A stretch of DNA of 64,000 nt. Source: JALYOC01 sp036675345. GTDB lineage: Bacteria > Myxococcota > Myxococcia > Myxococcales > Myxococcaceae. Under the pieces are notes generated by a model. It saw only the letters and a list, made by a program, of their open reading frames with translations. It did no database searches and had not been told where the DNA came from. Numbering within the stretch: position 1 is the first letter of the stretch; every line of letters begins with the position of its first letter. The position numbers were made by a program, and so were the translations under genes. The stretch lies in assembly GCA_036675345.1 (NCBI GenBank), contig JAKFFE010000016.1, forward strand, positions 13,449 to 77,448. The letters are read 5' to 3'. Shown here piece after piece: positions 44,091-54,506 of the stretch.

Positions 44091-44879
44091 TCAGAAGACG
44101 AGGACGGCCGCGGCGACCGTCAGCGCCCCCAGCGTACCGTACCCGATGATTTGGTGCGCCTGCGCCACCACCCGCTGGTCGAGCGCACCTTCCAGCCGAT
44201 GGGCATACAGGCCCAGTCCCACCTGGGCCAGCATCCCGGCGGTGGCGATCCCCACCAGGATCCGGTGCAGGGTGCTGGTGCTGAACCCGGACCGCAGCTC
44301 ATAGGGGCGGGGAGCCAGCAGGGCGAACAGCCCGGTGGCCGCGAACAGCCCGGTGCTCCCCATCGCCAGGCCGAAGTGCAGCAACTCGAAGCGATCCGGG
44401 TTGGCCGAACCCAGCCGGTACTTGTCGTTGAGCTCCAGCTGGCCGATCACCGTGGTGCCGGCCAGCGCCGCCCAGGTGGCGATCCCCAGCGCCTGATGGG
44501 CGGTGAGCAGGGTGCGCCGCAGCTTTACCTGCTCGTCCAGCCGGACCTGATCCAGCGCCTCCTGTTGCTGCTTCTGCTTCTTTTTCTCCGGCACCAGCGA
44601 GGGGGCCACCACCTTCGCCGGGGGCGCCTCGGGCGGCTCCTCCTCCACCGTCTCCCACTGGGGACCCTGGTCGTCGACCGGAGCGTCGGAGGGCGTGGCG
44701 GCGGGCTCTTCCACCGGAGCGGGCGGCGGCTTCGGCTTGGCCTTGGCTGCCCGCTTCTTCTTGGTCGTCTTCTTCTTCGGCCGGGTCACCGACGGCCGGG
44801 AGGAGTCGGTCTGCGCGAGCGCGGTGGAGAGGGGCAGCCACGCCAGCAGCAGCGCGCACAACCAGGACAGCCTCCTCAC
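44091..44879 (-). CDS. Exported, Lys/Pro-rich membrane protein, cytochrome b561-like
   Basis: 262 residues. GTG at 44879 starts a signal peptide (WLCALLLAWLPLSTALA), followed by a basic then acidic Pro-rich linker (about 25-85) and a charged helix, then four hydrophobic helices. His residues in or at the helices (LLTAHQALG, LLHFGLAMG, LHRILVG, VAQAHQIIGYG) form the pattern expected for b-type haem ligation. The family is not certain. It leads an operon with YceI and the tandem Rieske gene, which supports a redox role. The start is chosen by the signal peptide. Confidence 0.6.
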   Translation of the reverse strand: MRRLSWLCALLLAWLPLSTALAQTDSSRPSVTRPKKKTTKKKRAAKAKPKPPPAPVEEPAATPSDAPVDDQGPQWETVEEEPPEAPPAKVVAPSLVPEKKKQKQQQEALDQVRLDEQVKLRRTLLTAHQALGIATWAALAGTTVIGQLELNDKYRLGSANPDRFELLHFGLAMGSTGLFAATGLFALLAPRPYELRSGFSTSTLHRILVGIATAGMLAQVGLGLYAHRLEGALDQRVVAQAHQIIGYGTLGALTVAAAVLVF

Positions 44880-44993
44880 CGCGCCTCCCTTTGATCGTCC
44901 GATGTCCACGCCGGGTCTCGACCGGGGAGACTGGCATGGGGGCGCGGCGGCGTCACCCGTTCCATCGCCCCCACTCGGGAGTAGAAGGTAGGA

Positions 44994-45977
44994 ATGAAGA
45001 TCCTTGTCACCGGGGGTACCGGTCTCATCGGCAACGACCTCGTCCGGACCCTGGTCCAGCGTGGGCATGAAGTCCGGGCCCTGGTCCGGTCTCCCGAACG
45101 CGCTCGCCGGCTGCTCCCCGGTGAGGTGACCCTGGTCGAAGGCGACGTCACCGTGCCCCAGAGCCTGGAGCCGGCCTGCCAGGGGGTGGAGCGGGTGTTC
45201 CACGCCGCGGGGATCCCCGAGCAGTGGCAGGCCGACGACTCGATCTTCGATCGGGTGAACCGGGGCGGGACGGTCAACGTCCTCACCGCCGCGCTGCGCG
45301 CCGGGGTGAAGCGGGTGATCTACACCTCGACCATGGACGTGTTCGCGGCGCCGCCGGGCGGAACCCTGGTGGAGTCCAACCTCGATCCCCACCCCAAGCA
45401 CACCGCCTACGAACGTTCGAAGCAGGCCGCCGAACAGGAGGCGGAGCGGATCCGCCAGCAGGGACTGGACGTGGTCTACGTGAACCCCGGCGCGGTGTAC
45501 GGCCCTGGCCCGGTGCACGAAGGTACCAACTCCTTCTTCATCAAGCTGATGAACCGCGACGCCCCGCTGCTCCCTCCCGGGGGAATGGCGCTGGCCTTCG
45601 TCCGGGGAGTGACCGCGGTCCACCTGGCCGCCGCCGACCGGGGCCAGAGCGGTGATCGCTTCCTGGTCGCCGACACCCACGCCACCAATCGGGAGTTGGC
45701 GCAGGCCATTGCCGCCCAGGTCCCGGGGTTGAAGGTTCCCCCGGTCGGTCCGGCCTGGGCCCTGCGCGCCCTGGCCACGGTCAGCGCTCCGCTGGCGCGG
45801 ACCTTCGGGTTCCGTCCGCTGATCGCCTTGGGGCAGCTGCAGTTCCTGCTCTGGAACGTGCGGGTGGACGCCTCCAAGGCGATCCGGGAGCTGGACTTCG
45901 TGCCCACCTCGCTGGAGGAGGGAGTGCGGGAGACCATCGCCGCCCTGCGGGAGCAGGGGCTGGTACCGCGGGCCTGA
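44994..45977 (+). CDS. NAD-dependent epimerase/dehydratase (extended SDR)
   Basis: 327 residues. The Rossmann motif is VTGGTGLIGNDLV (GxxGxxG), the catalytic region includes YTSTMDVFA and YERSKQAAE (Tyr-x3-Lys). Length is usual for the extended short-chain dehydrogenase group that includes sterol/flavonoid reductases and sugar epimerases. The substrate cannot be told. A good ribosome site (AGAAGGTAGGA) fixes the ATG. Confidence 0.88.
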   Translation: MKILVTGGTGLIGNDLVRTLVQRGHEVRALVRSPERARRLLPGEVTLVEGDVTVPQSLEPACQGVERVFHAAGIPEQWQADDSIFDRVNRGGTVNVLTAALRAGVKRVIYTSTMDVFAAPPGGTLVESNLDPHPKHTAYERSKQAAEQEAERIRQQGLDVVYVNPGAVYGPGPVHEGTNSFFIKLMNRDAPLLPPGGMALAFVRGVTAVHLAAADRGQSGDRFLVADTHATNRELAQAIAAQVPGLKVPPVGPAWALRALATVSAPLARTFGFRPLIALGQLQFLLWNVRVDASKAIRELDFVPTSLEEGVRETIAALREQGLVPRA

Positions 45978-46056
45978 AGCGGGACGCTTCGCCGGGGCGG
46001 ATGCCGAGCCGGTCGCTGGAGATCGGTCCCCCTCCGGTGGGGTTAGACTCCCGGGG

Positions 46057-46716
46057 ATGGGAATCCTTCGGAAGTTGTTCGGGCCCAGCCAGGACGAGGT
46101 CTGGACCCAGCTGGCAGACGAGCTGCGCGGCAGGTTCGTGGACGGGGGGCTGTGGAAGGGCGACCGGGTGGTGGCCCACGCGGGAGGGTGGGCGGTCACC
46201 CTGGACACCTTCACCGTGTCCACCGGCAAATCCAGCACCACCTACACCCGGCTGGTGGCGCCCTTCGAGAATCCGGACGACTTCCACTTCTCGGTGGGCC
46301 GCGCGCATCTGTTCAGTCCGCTGGCCCGCTGGCTGGGATTCCAGGACGTGACCATCGGCGATCCGGAGTTCGACGCCGCCTTCGTGATCAAGACCAACCA
46401 GGTGGAGAAGGTCCGGGCCTTCCTGGGCCACCCCCGGCTTCGGTTGCTGCTGATGCGTCAGCCGCACGTGGCCTTTGAGGTCCAGCGCGGGGACCCGGCC
46501 CTCTTCGGCCAGGGGCTTCCCGAGGGGCTGGACCATCTGAGCTTCGTCAGCCCGGGGGTGCTCAAGGACCTGGACCAGCTCAAGAGCCTGTTCCTGATGT
46601 TCTCGGTGGCGCTGCGGCAGCTGGATCGGATCGACTTCCCCGAAGCGGAACCAGTGGAGGCGCAGGACGGGCTGAGCTCGCCGGCCCCGGTCCGGGGTTC
46701 GTCCGGTTCATACTGA
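46057..46716 (+). CDS. Cytoplasmic protein of unknown function
   Basis: 219 residues with no signal or membrane segment and no motif I recognise. It has a mixed alpha/beta pattern (GGWAVTLDTFTVSTGKSSTTYTRLVAPFENPDDF, shown in parts) and may be a DUF3137-like fold, but this is a guess. It stands alone, 79 bp after the epimerase gene, converging with the AmpG-like gene. Confidence 0.65.
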   Translation: MGILRKLFGPSQDEVWTQLADELRGRFVDGGLWKGDRVVAHAGGWAVTLDTFTVSTGKSSTTYTRLVAPFENPDDFHFSVGRAHLFSPLARWLGFQDVTIGDPEFDAAFVIKTNQVEKVRAFLGHPRLRLLLMRQPHVAFEVQRGDPALFGQGLPEGLDHLSFVSPGVLKDLDQLKSLFLMFSVALRQLDRIDFPEAEPVEAQDGLSSPAPVRGSSGSY

Positions 46717-46743
46717 GTCCAAGCGCTCGGCGCGCCGCCCCAG

Positions 46744-48057
46744 CTAGGCGAATGCCTTCTCCGGCGCGGCCACTTCCCGCCCCACCTTCGGCCACAGCCA
46801 GGCCAGCACCACCAGGGTGGGGACCACCGAGACGGTGCTGAAGATGAAGAACCCGGTGTAGCCCCAGGCCTCGACCATGAAGCCGGAGAGCCCGCCGATC
46901 AGCCGGCCGGGAAGGTTGGCCAGCGAGCTGAGCAGCGCGTACTGGGTCGCGGTGTAGTGCTTGTTGGCCAGCCCGGACATGAAGGCCACCAGGGTGGTGC
47001 CGGCGAAGCCCTGGGCCAGGTTGTCCCCGGAGATGGTGACCATGAACGCCCAGCGCTCGCCGGGGAACACCGACATCACGATGAACAGGAGATTCGACAG
47101 CGAGACCGCCACCGCGGCGATCACCAGCGGGATCCGGATCCCCCAACCAGCGATGGCCACTCCGCCCAGGAACGCCCCGGCGATGCCGATCCACACCCCG
47201 TACAGCTTGGAGACGGTGGCGATCTCCGCCTTGTTGAAGCCGCTGTCCAGGTAGAAGGGCCCGGCGATCACCCCCAGCATCTGGTCCGGCAGCTTGTACA
47301 GGCCCACGAAGGCCAGCAGCGCCAGCGCCAGCACCCAGCCGTTGCGCCGGAAGAACTCCACGAAGGGGCCGGTGAAGGTCGCGGTCAGGCGGGTGGTGCG
47401 GTCCACCTCCACCTGCGGCTCCTTGGCCAGCAGGGTGGCGGCGATCGGCGCCAGCATCAGCGCCGCCATCGTCAGGTACGCCACCCGCCAGCCGGAGAAC
47501 TCCGCCAGGTACAGCACCCCCGCGCCGCTGGCCAGCAGCGCCATCCGATAGCCCAGGGTGTAGGTGGCGGCCAGCGCCCCCTGCAGCTCCACCGGGGCGA
47601 TCTCGATCCGGTAGGCGTCCACCACCGTGTCCTGGGTGGCGCCGGCCAGGGCGGCCAGGCCGATCAGGCACACGAACAGCGACAGCCCGGCCTGCGGTCC
47701 GGTCAGCGCCATCGCCGCCACCGCGCCCGCCACCAACAGCTGCGAGAGCAGCAACCAGCCGCGCCGCCGTCCCAGCCGGCCCACCAGCGGCGCCGGGAGG
47801 CGATCCAGCAGCGGAGCCCACAGGAACTTGAGGGTGTAGAAGAGGGCCGCGTAGCTGATCAGCCCGATGTAGCGAAGCTCGGTGCCCTCGTCGCGCAGCC
47901 AGGTGGAGACCGAGTAACCCACCAGCAGGAAGGGCAGCCCGGAGCCGAACCCCAGGAAGAACAGGGTCGCGGCGGCGGGCTTCCCGAAGGCGGCCACCGC
48001 CGCGCGCCACCGCGGCGCGCGCTGCTTCACCCCTCCGCCGTCGGCCGGTTCTCCCAT
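46744..48057 (-). CDS. MFS transporter, AmpG muropeptide-permease-like
   Basis: 437 residues, 12 membrane helices. The N-terminal GFGSGLPFLLVGYSVSTWLRDEGT and FLWAPLLDRLPAP are typical of AmpG, as is GATQDTVVDAYRIE. AmpG imports GlcNAc-anhydroMurNAc peptides in wall recycling. It lies 33 bp after nuoN on the same strand, so it may be read through from the complex I operon. Substrate is by family only. Confidence 0.85.
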   Translation of the reverse strand: MGEPADGGGVKQRAPRWRAAVAAFGKPAAATLFFLGFGSGLPFLLVGYSVSTWLRDEGTELRYIGLISYAALFYTLKFLWAPLLDRLPAPLVGRLGRRRGWLLLSQLLVAGAVAAMALTGPQAGLSLFVCLIGLAALAGATQDTVVDAYRIEIAPVELQGALAATYTLGYRMALLASGAGVLYLAEFSGWRVAYLTMAALMLAPIAATLLAKEPQVEVDRTTRLTATFTGPFVEFFRRNGWVLALALLAFVGLYKLPDQMLGVIAGPFYLDSGFNKAEIATVSKLYGVWIGIAGAFLGGVAIAGWGIRIPLVIAAVAVSLSNLLFIVMSVFPGERWAFMVTISGDNLAQGFAGTTLVAFMSGLANKHYTATQYALLSSLANLPGRLIGGLSGFMVEAWGYTGFFIFSTVSVVPTLVVLAWLWPKVGREVAAPEKAFA

Positions 48058-48090
48058 CGCGGAAGCGACTCTAGGGCCTCCCTGCCGGGG

Positions 48091-49650
48091 CTACTGCCCG
48101 AACAGCGAGCCACCCATCGCCAGCCAGCCGGTGACCGGCCCGGGGAGGACTCCCAGGATCACCACCGCCGCGGTGGAGAGCACCAGGGCGGTCTCGGTGG
48201 ACCAGTGGGTGTTGTGGGTCACCGCTCCGTCCGCCGCGGGGCGCATGTACATGTACACCACCACCCGCAGGTAGAAGTAGACGCTGGCCGCGGAGGTGAG
48301 CACGCCCACCACCACCAGCCCGGTCATCCCGGCGTCGATCGCGGCGCGGAAGATGTACAGCTTGCCGATGAAGCCGATGGTGGGGGGAATCCCGCCCAGC
48401 GACAGCATGAACACCGCCATCGCCAGCGCCCAGCCCGGCTTGCGCTGGGCCAGCCCGGCAAAGCGCTCCAGGTCCCAGGCGGTGCCCCGGTCCTCGTCCT
48501 CGCGGCGTTCCAGGGCGGAGATCAGCCCGAACGCGCCCACCCCGGTCACGGTGTAGGCCAGCAGGTAGAACAGGATCCCCTTCAGCGCGTCGCTGCGAAC
48601 CGCCGCGTTCGCCGCGTTGTGCATCTCCATGCTGCCGATCACCCGGAACCCGGCCTCGCCGGCCCCGGTGGCGAACAGTGCTGCCACGCCCGCCAGCACG
48701 TACCCGGCGTGGGCGATGGAGGAGTAGGCCAGCATCCGCTTCACGTTCCGCTGCGGGATGGCCAGCAGGTTGCCGACGATCATCGTCAGCAAGGAGAGGG
48801 TGGCGAACAGCTCCAGCAGCGGCGCGTCCGGCATCCCGGGGGAGAAGGAGAGGAACACCCGCACCAGGGCGGCGAAGGCCGCGGCCTTCACTCCGGCGCT
48901 CATGAAGGCGGTCACCGGGGTGGGGGCGCCCTCGTACACGTCCGGGGTCCACATGTGGAAGGGGACCGCGGCCACCTTGAAGGCCAGCCCGGTGCCCACC
49001 AGGAACACCCCGGCGTAGACCAGCGCGCGCGAGCTCTGGAAGGCCTCCGCCAGCGGGCCGGCCATCTCCGAGAGGTGGGTGGTGCCGGTGGCGCCGTAGA
49101 GCAGGGCGGCGCCGTAGAGCAGGATCGCCGAGGAGAAGGCGCCGAGGATGAAGTACTTGAACCCGGCCTCGGTGGACCGGGCGCCCCGCCGCAGATACGC
49201 GGTCAACGCGTAGGTGGCGATGCTCAGCACCTCCAGGTTGATGAACAGGGTGATCAGCTCGTTGGAGACCGAGAGCAGGCTCATCCCCGCCGCCCCGAAC
49301 ATCATCAGCGCGTAGAACTCACCGCGTTCGGAGTGCCGGTCGTGGAGGTAGCCGCGGGCCACCAGCGCCGCCAGCACCAGCCCCACGCAGATCACCGCGG
49401 TGATCAGGCTGGAGAAGGAGTCGCTGACCGCGAAGCCCAGGAACACCTTGCGGGGGGCCTCGCCCACCGCGCCCACCGCGATCACCGCGGCGGCCGTCCC
49501 GAACAGGGCGGTGATCACCGACTGGTAGGAGCGGGAGGCGGTGGAGAGGAACACTTCCGACAGCAGCACGATGATCGCGCCCACCAGCAACAGGATGGCG
49601 GGGATCAACGGTCCGAAGTCTGCAGCCGTGATGACGGGAATGGTGAACAT
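48091..49650 (-). CDS. nuoN: NADH-quinone oxidoreductase subunit N
   Basis: 519 residues, about 14 membrane helices, antiporter-like subunit of complex I. Family marks are the Lys-bearing helix region (GLAFKVAAVPFHMWTPDVYEGAPTPVTAFMSAGVKAA, seen in parts) and LGGIPPTIGFIGK. It pumps protons as part of the membrane arm. It is the last nuo gene of the cluster, 28 bp after nuoM. Confidence 0.96.
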   Translation of the reverse strand: MFTIPVITAADFGPLIPAILLLVGAIIVLLSEVFLSTASRSYQSVITALFGTAAAVIAVGAVGEAPRKVFLGFAVSDSFSSLITAVICVGLVLAALVARGYLHDRHSERGEFYALMMFGAAGMSLLSVSNELITLFINLEVLSIATYALTAYLRRGARSTEAGFKYFILGAFSSAILLYGAALLYGATGTTHLSEMAGPLAEAFQSSRALVYAGVFLVGTGLAFKVAAVPFHMWTPDVYEGAPTPVTAFMSAGVKAAAFAALVRVFLSFSPGMPDAPLLELFATLSLLTMIVGNLLAIPQRNVKRMLAYSSIAHAGYVLAGVAALFATGAGEAGFRVIGSMEMHNAANAAVRSDALKGILFYLLAYTVTGVGAFGLISALERREDEDRGTAWDLERFAGLAQRKPGWALAMAVFMLSLGGIPPTIGFIGKLYIFRAAIDAGMTGLVVVGVLTSAASVYFYLRVVVYMYMRPAADGAVTHNTHWSTETALVLSTAAVVILGVLPGPVTGWLAMGGSLFGQ

Positions 49651-49678
49651 GGTTGGCGTCAGCTCGAAAAAGAACGGC

Positions 49679-51460
49679 TCAGTGGTTGTGGCCGGCGTGG
49701 GGATCCGCCACCGGGGCCGCGGGGGCAGGCGCGGCCGGACGCAGCGGCGCGGAGAGGGGGACCGGCTGGACGTTGCCCAGCCCCAGCGGGCGCGGGGCCC
49801 CGGGGAGGGGCTGCGCGGCGCGGGGAGGCAGCTGCGCCACCACCATCCGCACCTCGGCGTCGGTGATCCGGCTGTCCCGGGCGCCGACGTTGAAGCGGTC
49901 CACGAAGCGGTCCGCGGCGGGGTTGAGGCGATCCAGGAACGGCTGGGGCATCAGCCCCATCACCAGCACCAACACCAGGAAGGGGGCCACGGTGGCCATC
50001 TCCCGCCAGTTCATGTCGGTGAGGTGCGCGTTCTCCCGGTGGGTGAGCTGACCGAAGAACACCCGCTGCACCATCCACAGCATGTAGGCCGCGCCCAGGA
50101 TCACCCCGGTGGTGGCCAGCACCCCGAACCCCGTCCACAGCGAGCTCTTGAAGGTGCCCAGCAGCACCAGGAACTCACCGATGAACCCGTTGGTTCCGGG
50201 GACGGCGATCGAGGAGAAGGTGATCACCACGAAGGCCACCGCGAACACCGGCATCACCGAGGCGATCCCGCCGTAGTCGGACATCAACCGGGTGTGGCGG
50301 CGCTCGTAGAGCATGCCGAACAGGAGGAAGAGGGCGCCGGTGGACACCCCGTGGTTCAGCATCTGGTAGGCGGAGCCGGACGCGCCCTCCAGGGTCATGG
50401 CCATGATCCCCAGCATGCAGTAGCCGAGGTGGGAGACCGAGGAGTAGGCGATCAGCTTCTTGATGTCCCGCTGGGCCAGACACATCAGGGCCCCGTAGAC
50501 GATCCCGATCACCGACAGCGCGGCCAGCAGCGGCCGGGCCTCGCGGGCCACCGAGGGGAAGAGGGGGATGGCGAAGCGCCAGAAGCCGAAGGTGCCCATC
50601 TTCAGCATCACCCCGGCCAGGATGATCGATCCGGCCACCGGGGCCTGGACGTGGGCGTCCGGCAACCAGGTGTGCACCGGGAACATCGGGACCTTGATCG
50701 CGAACGCCAGCGCGAAGGCGGCGAACATCCACGGTCCCCAGCTCTTGAGGGTCAGCGCCATCGGCGAGAGGTTGGTGCACAGCGGCGAGCTGGCGCCCGC
50801 GGCCATGCAGGCGGACAGCTCGCGGTTGGCGCCCACCAGCGCGTTGTAGATGGTGGCGTAATCGAAGGAGCGGGAACCCGAGGGCTGGGCGATCAGGTAC
50901 AGGGCGATGATCGCCACCAGCATCAGCAGCGAACCGGCCAGGGTGTAGAGGAAGAACTTCATCGCGGCCATCTGCCGCTCCTCCGAACCCCAGACGCCGA
51001 TCAGCAGGTACATCGGGATCAGCATCGCCTCCCAGAAGACGTAGAACAGCACCACGTCCAGCGAGGACAGCGCGCCCAGCATCGCCACCTGCAGCACCAG
51101 CAGGGCGATGTGGAACTCCTTGGTGCGCTCCTGCACGAAGCTCCAGGAGGCCATCACCACCAGCGGCCCCAGCACCGCGGTGAGCAGGATCAGGCTGACC
51201 GCCAGCCCGTCCACGCCCACGTGGTAGCTGATCCCGAAGTCGTCCAGCCAGCGCACCCGGTACTCGTGCTGGAACTCGGCGCCCGCCGGCTCGAACTTCA
51301 AGTACATCCAGGCGGCCAGGACCAGGTCCAGCAACATCCCGATCAGGGTCACCGTGCGCAGCTGCCCGCGCTCGGCGTTGGGGAGGAAGGCCAGCAGCGC
51401 CGCGAACAACAGCGGCAGGAAGATGACCAGCGAGGTCAGGTGGGAATCGAAGAAGCTCAT
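49679..51460 (-). CDS. nuoM: NADH-quinone oxidoreductase subunit M
   Basis: 593 residues with 14 membrane helices. Marks include the conserved Glu in FYVFWEAMLIPMYLLIGVWG, PMFPVHTWLPDAHVQAP and SVSHLGYCMLG. ATG at 51460 overlaps the TGA of nuoL (ATGA). A His- and Ala/Pro-rich C-terminal tail of about 80 residues (ending in DPHAGHNH) extends beyond the usual end of NuoM and may bind metal. Confidence 0.96.
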   Translation of the reverse strand: MSFFDSHLTSLVIFLPLLFAALLAFLPNAERGQLRTVTLIGMLLDLVLAAWMYLKFEPAGAEFQHEYRVRWLDDFGISYHVGVDGLAVSLILLTAVLGPLVVMASWSFVQERTKEFHIALLVLQVAMLGALSSLDVVLFYVFWEAMLIPMYLLIGVWGSEERQMAAMKFFLYTLAGSLLMLVAIIALYLIAQPSGSRSFDYATIYNALVGANRELSACMAAGASSPLCTNLSPMALTLKSWGPWMFAAFALAFAIKVPMFPVHTWLPDAHVQAPVAGSIILAGVMLKMGTFGFWRFAIPLFPSVAREARPLLAALSVIGIVYGALMCLAQRDIKKLIAYSSVSHLGYCMLGIMAMTLEGASGSAYQMLNHGVSTGALFLLFGMLYERRHTRLMSDYGGIASVMPVFAVAFVVITFSSIAVPGTNGFIGEFLVLLGTFKSSLWTGFGVLATTGVILGAAYMLWMVQRVFFGQLTHRENAHLTDMNWREMATVAPFLVLVLVMGLMPQPFLDRLNPAADRFVDRFNVGARDSRITDAEVRMVVAQLPPRAAQPLPGAPRPLGLGNVQPVPLSAPLRPAAPAPAAPVADPHAGHNH

Positions 51461-53670
51461 CGGCCGAGGCCCCACACGGCGTAGGCGACACCGGCCAGGA
51501 GCGCCACCACCATCACCGCGGCGTAGCCCTGCGCGTCACCTGTCTGGAAGTAACGGAGCGCCGCGCCGGTCTGGTAGGTCACCCAGGCCACGCCGCGCAC
51601 CACAAGCGTGTCGATCAACAAGGAATCGACCACGCGGTAGAGGAGCTTGGCGCTCCACTTGATTGGATTGATGATCACCAGCTCGTAGAGCTCGTCCACC
51701 TTGAACTTGGCCACCGCGAACCCCCGGGCCATCGAGGCGAACGCCGGTGCCGGCTTGCCCGCCGCGCGCCAGGCGGGGAAGAACCTGAAGTACAGCACCG
51801 CCGCCAGGGCCGCGCCGGCCCAGGCGATCAGGATCGCCACCACGTAGGCGGTCATCAGCGGGCTGTCGTGCCGGACCAGGTTGCCGGTGCCCTGGATGAT
51901 CCGGTCGGTGTTGGCGAAGATCGGCGCCAGGAAGTTCTCGAAGATCGCCTGGGACTTCCCGGTGGAGGGGGAGGTCATCAGGTGCAGACCCCAGATCAGG
52001 GCGAACACCGAGAGGGTGGCCAGCACCACCAGCGGGACCACCATCGCCGCGCTGCTCTCGTGGGCGTGGGGGATCTTCGCCTCCGCCGAGCGCTTGCCCT
52101 CAAACGTCAGGATGTACAGCCGCCACATGTAGAAGGCGGTGCAGAACGCGGTCACCAGGCCGATGATCCACACGAAGTTGGTGACCCACTCCAGCCCGTG
52201 CAGGTGGGTGCCGTGGACGCCGTGGAGGATGGCGTCCTTGGAGAAGAAGCCGGACAGCGGCAGCACGCCGGTGATCGCCACCGTGGCGATGGCGAAGGTC
52301 AGCCAGGTCCAGGGCATCTCCTTGCGGACCCCGCCCAGCTTCTTGATGTCCGTCTCCTCGGCGTTGCCGTGCATCACCGAACCGGCGCCCAGGAACAGGC
52401 AGGCCTTGAAGAAGGCGTGGGTGACCAGGTGGAACATCGCCGCCCAGAACACGCCCATCCCCACTCCCATGAACATGAAGCCCAGCTGGGAGACGGTGGA
52501 GTAGGCCAGCACCTTCTTGATGTCGTCCTGCGCAAAGGCGATCAGCGCGGCGATCAGCGCGGTCAGCGCGCCGATGATCGCCACCGTGGCCATCGCAGGA
52601 GGCGAGAGCACCAGCAGGGAGGCCATCCGGCAGAACAGGTACACCCCGGCGGTGACCATGGTGGCGGCGTGGATCAGCGCCGAGACCGGGGTGGGGCCGG
52701 CCATCGCGTCCGGCAGCCAGACGTACAGCGGCAGCTGCGCGCTCTTGCCCGCCGCGCCCAGCAGGAACAAGAGCAGGATCGCGGTCACCACCCCCTGCAC
52801 CGCGCGGCCCTTGAGCGGGCCCTCCTGGATCACCGTGTCCAGGGACATCTTCGGACCGTTGCCCTGGGTGGTGCCCAGGCCCCGGGCCATGCTGTCGATG
52901 GCCTTGAAGTTCAGCGGCCCGGTGGTGACCACCACCCCCAGCCGGTGACGATCAATCCGCCCCCCGGGCGCGTTGGCCTCGGTGGCCTGACGGGAGTAGG
53001 CGTCGGAGAGCAGCACCAGCAGGAAGGCGGCGATCAGGAAGGCGAAGTCGCCGATCCGGTTGGTGATGAACGCCTTGCGCCCCGCCCAGGCCTTGGCCGG
53101 ATCGGTGTACCAGAAGCCGATCAGCAGGTAGCTGCAGAAGCCCACGCCCTCCCAGCCCACGAACAGCAGGACCAGGTTGTCCGCCAGCACCAGCACCAGC
53201 ATCATCGCCACGAACAGGTTCAGGTAGGCGAAGTAGCGCCAGTACCCGGCGTCGTGGCTCATGTAGCTGGTGGAGTAGATGTGGATCAGCAGCCCCACCC
53301 CGGTGATCACCAGCAGCATCGGGCCGTTGAGGTGGTCCACCCACAGGCCGAAGCGGACCTGGAAGCTGCCCACCTGGAACCAGGTGCCGTAGTCGTGGCC
53401 AAACGCGTAGCGGAAGTTCTCGAACGCGTGCTGGGAACCGGTCACCGTGGTGGGGTCATTGACCGCCCAGTAGGCGAGGATGCTCAGCAGCAGCGAGGCG
53501 CCCACCGCGCAGCAGGCGATCAGGCCGGTGTTGGCGCGGCCCAGCCACTTGCCGAACACGCCGCAGATCAGCGCGCCCAGCAGGGGGAAGCCGATGATCA
53601 ACCACAGCGACGGCGCCAGGCTCTGCAGCGGCGCCGGCGAGGTCATCAGGAACTGGCGAAAGGAGTCCAT
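51457..53670 (-). CDS. nuoL: NADH-quinone oxidoreductase subunit L
   Basis: 737 residues, within the usual range for NuoL. It has the antiporter core (FVGWEGVGFCSYLLIGFW, LPLYVWLPDAMAGPTPVSALIHAATMV in parts, YSTVSQLGFMFMG) and the long lateral helix near the C-terminus that bridges NuoM and NuoN. Part of the proton-pumping arm. It lies 7 bp after nuoK. Confidence 0.97.
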   Translation of the reverse strand: MDSFRQFLMTSPAPLQSLAPSLWLIIGFPLLGALICGVFGKWLGRANTGLIACCAVGASLLLSILAYWAVNDPTTVTGSQHAFENFRYAFGHDYGTWFQVGSFQVRFGLWVDHLNGPMLLVITGVGLLIHIYSTSYMSHDAGYWRYFAYLNLFVAMMLVLVLADNLVLLFVGWEGVGFCSYLLIGFWYTDPAKAWAGRKAFITNRIGDFAFLIAAFLLVLLSDAYSRQATEANAPGGRIDRHRLGVVVTTGPLNFKAIDSMARGLGTTQGNGPKMSLDTVIQEGPLKGRAVQGVVTAILLLFLLGAAGKSAQLPLYVWLPDAMAGPTPVSALIHAATMVTAGVYLFCRMASLLVLSPPAMATVAIIGALTALIAALIAFAQDDIKKVLAYSTVSQLGFMFMGVGMGVFWAAMFHLVTHAFFKACLFLGAGSVMHGNAEETDIKKLGGVRKEMPWTWLTFAIATVAITGVLPLSGFFSKDAILHGVHGTHLHGLEWVTNFVWIIGLVTAFCTAFYMWRLYILTFEGKRSAEAKIPHAHESSAAMVVPLVVLATLSVFALIWGLHLMTSPSTGKSQAIFENFLAPIFANTDRIIQGTGNLVRHDSPLMTAYVVAILIAWAGAALAAVLYFRFFPAWRAAGKPAPAFASMARGFAVAKFKVDELYELVIINPIKWSAKLLYRVVDSLLIDTLVVRGVAWVTYQTGAALRYFQTGDAQGYAAVMVVALLAGVAYAVWGLGR

Positions 53671-53677
53671 GGGGGGC

Positions 53678-53986
53678 CTAGTGCTTCAGGGTCCGGATTT
53701 CTTCGATGTTGAGGGTGCCGCGGTTGCGGAAGACGGCAATCACGATGGCCAGACCAATCGCCGCCTCGGCCGCCGCCACGGCGATGACGAAGAACGCCGA
53801 GACATGGCCGATGTCGCTGGCCCGCTGCCGGGCGTAGGCCAGGAAGGTCAGGTTGGCGGCGTTGAGCATCAACTCGATGCTCATGAACACCACCAGGGCG
53901 TTGCGGCGCACCAGCACGCCGAACATCCCCATCGAGAACAGGACCGCGGCCAGGTACAGGTAGTAGTTGATCGGAACGCCGTTCAT
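53678..53986 (-). CDS. nuoK: NADH-quinone oxidoreductase subunit K
   Basis: 102 residues, three membrane helices, normal NuoK. The membrane glutamates of the E-channel are seen in FMSIELMLNAANL and VAAAEAAIGLAIV. An AGGAG ribosome site lies just before the ATG, overlapping the end of nuoJ. Confidence 0.96.
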   Translation of the reverse strand: MNGVPINYYLYLAAVLFSMGMFGVLVRRNALVVFMSIELMLNAANLTFLAYARQRASDIGHVSAFFVIAVAAAEAAIGLAIVIAVFRNRGTLNIEEIRTLKH

Positions 53987-53996
53987 GGTCTCGCTC

Positions 53997-54502
<506 letters not shown>

Positions 54503-54506
<4 letters not shown>

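Noticed and set aside
46957..49866. 969-codon plus-strand open frame opposite the AmpG-like and nuoN genes
   Set aside because: His/Gln/Gly/Arg-rich shadow opposite two well-recognised membrane proteins.
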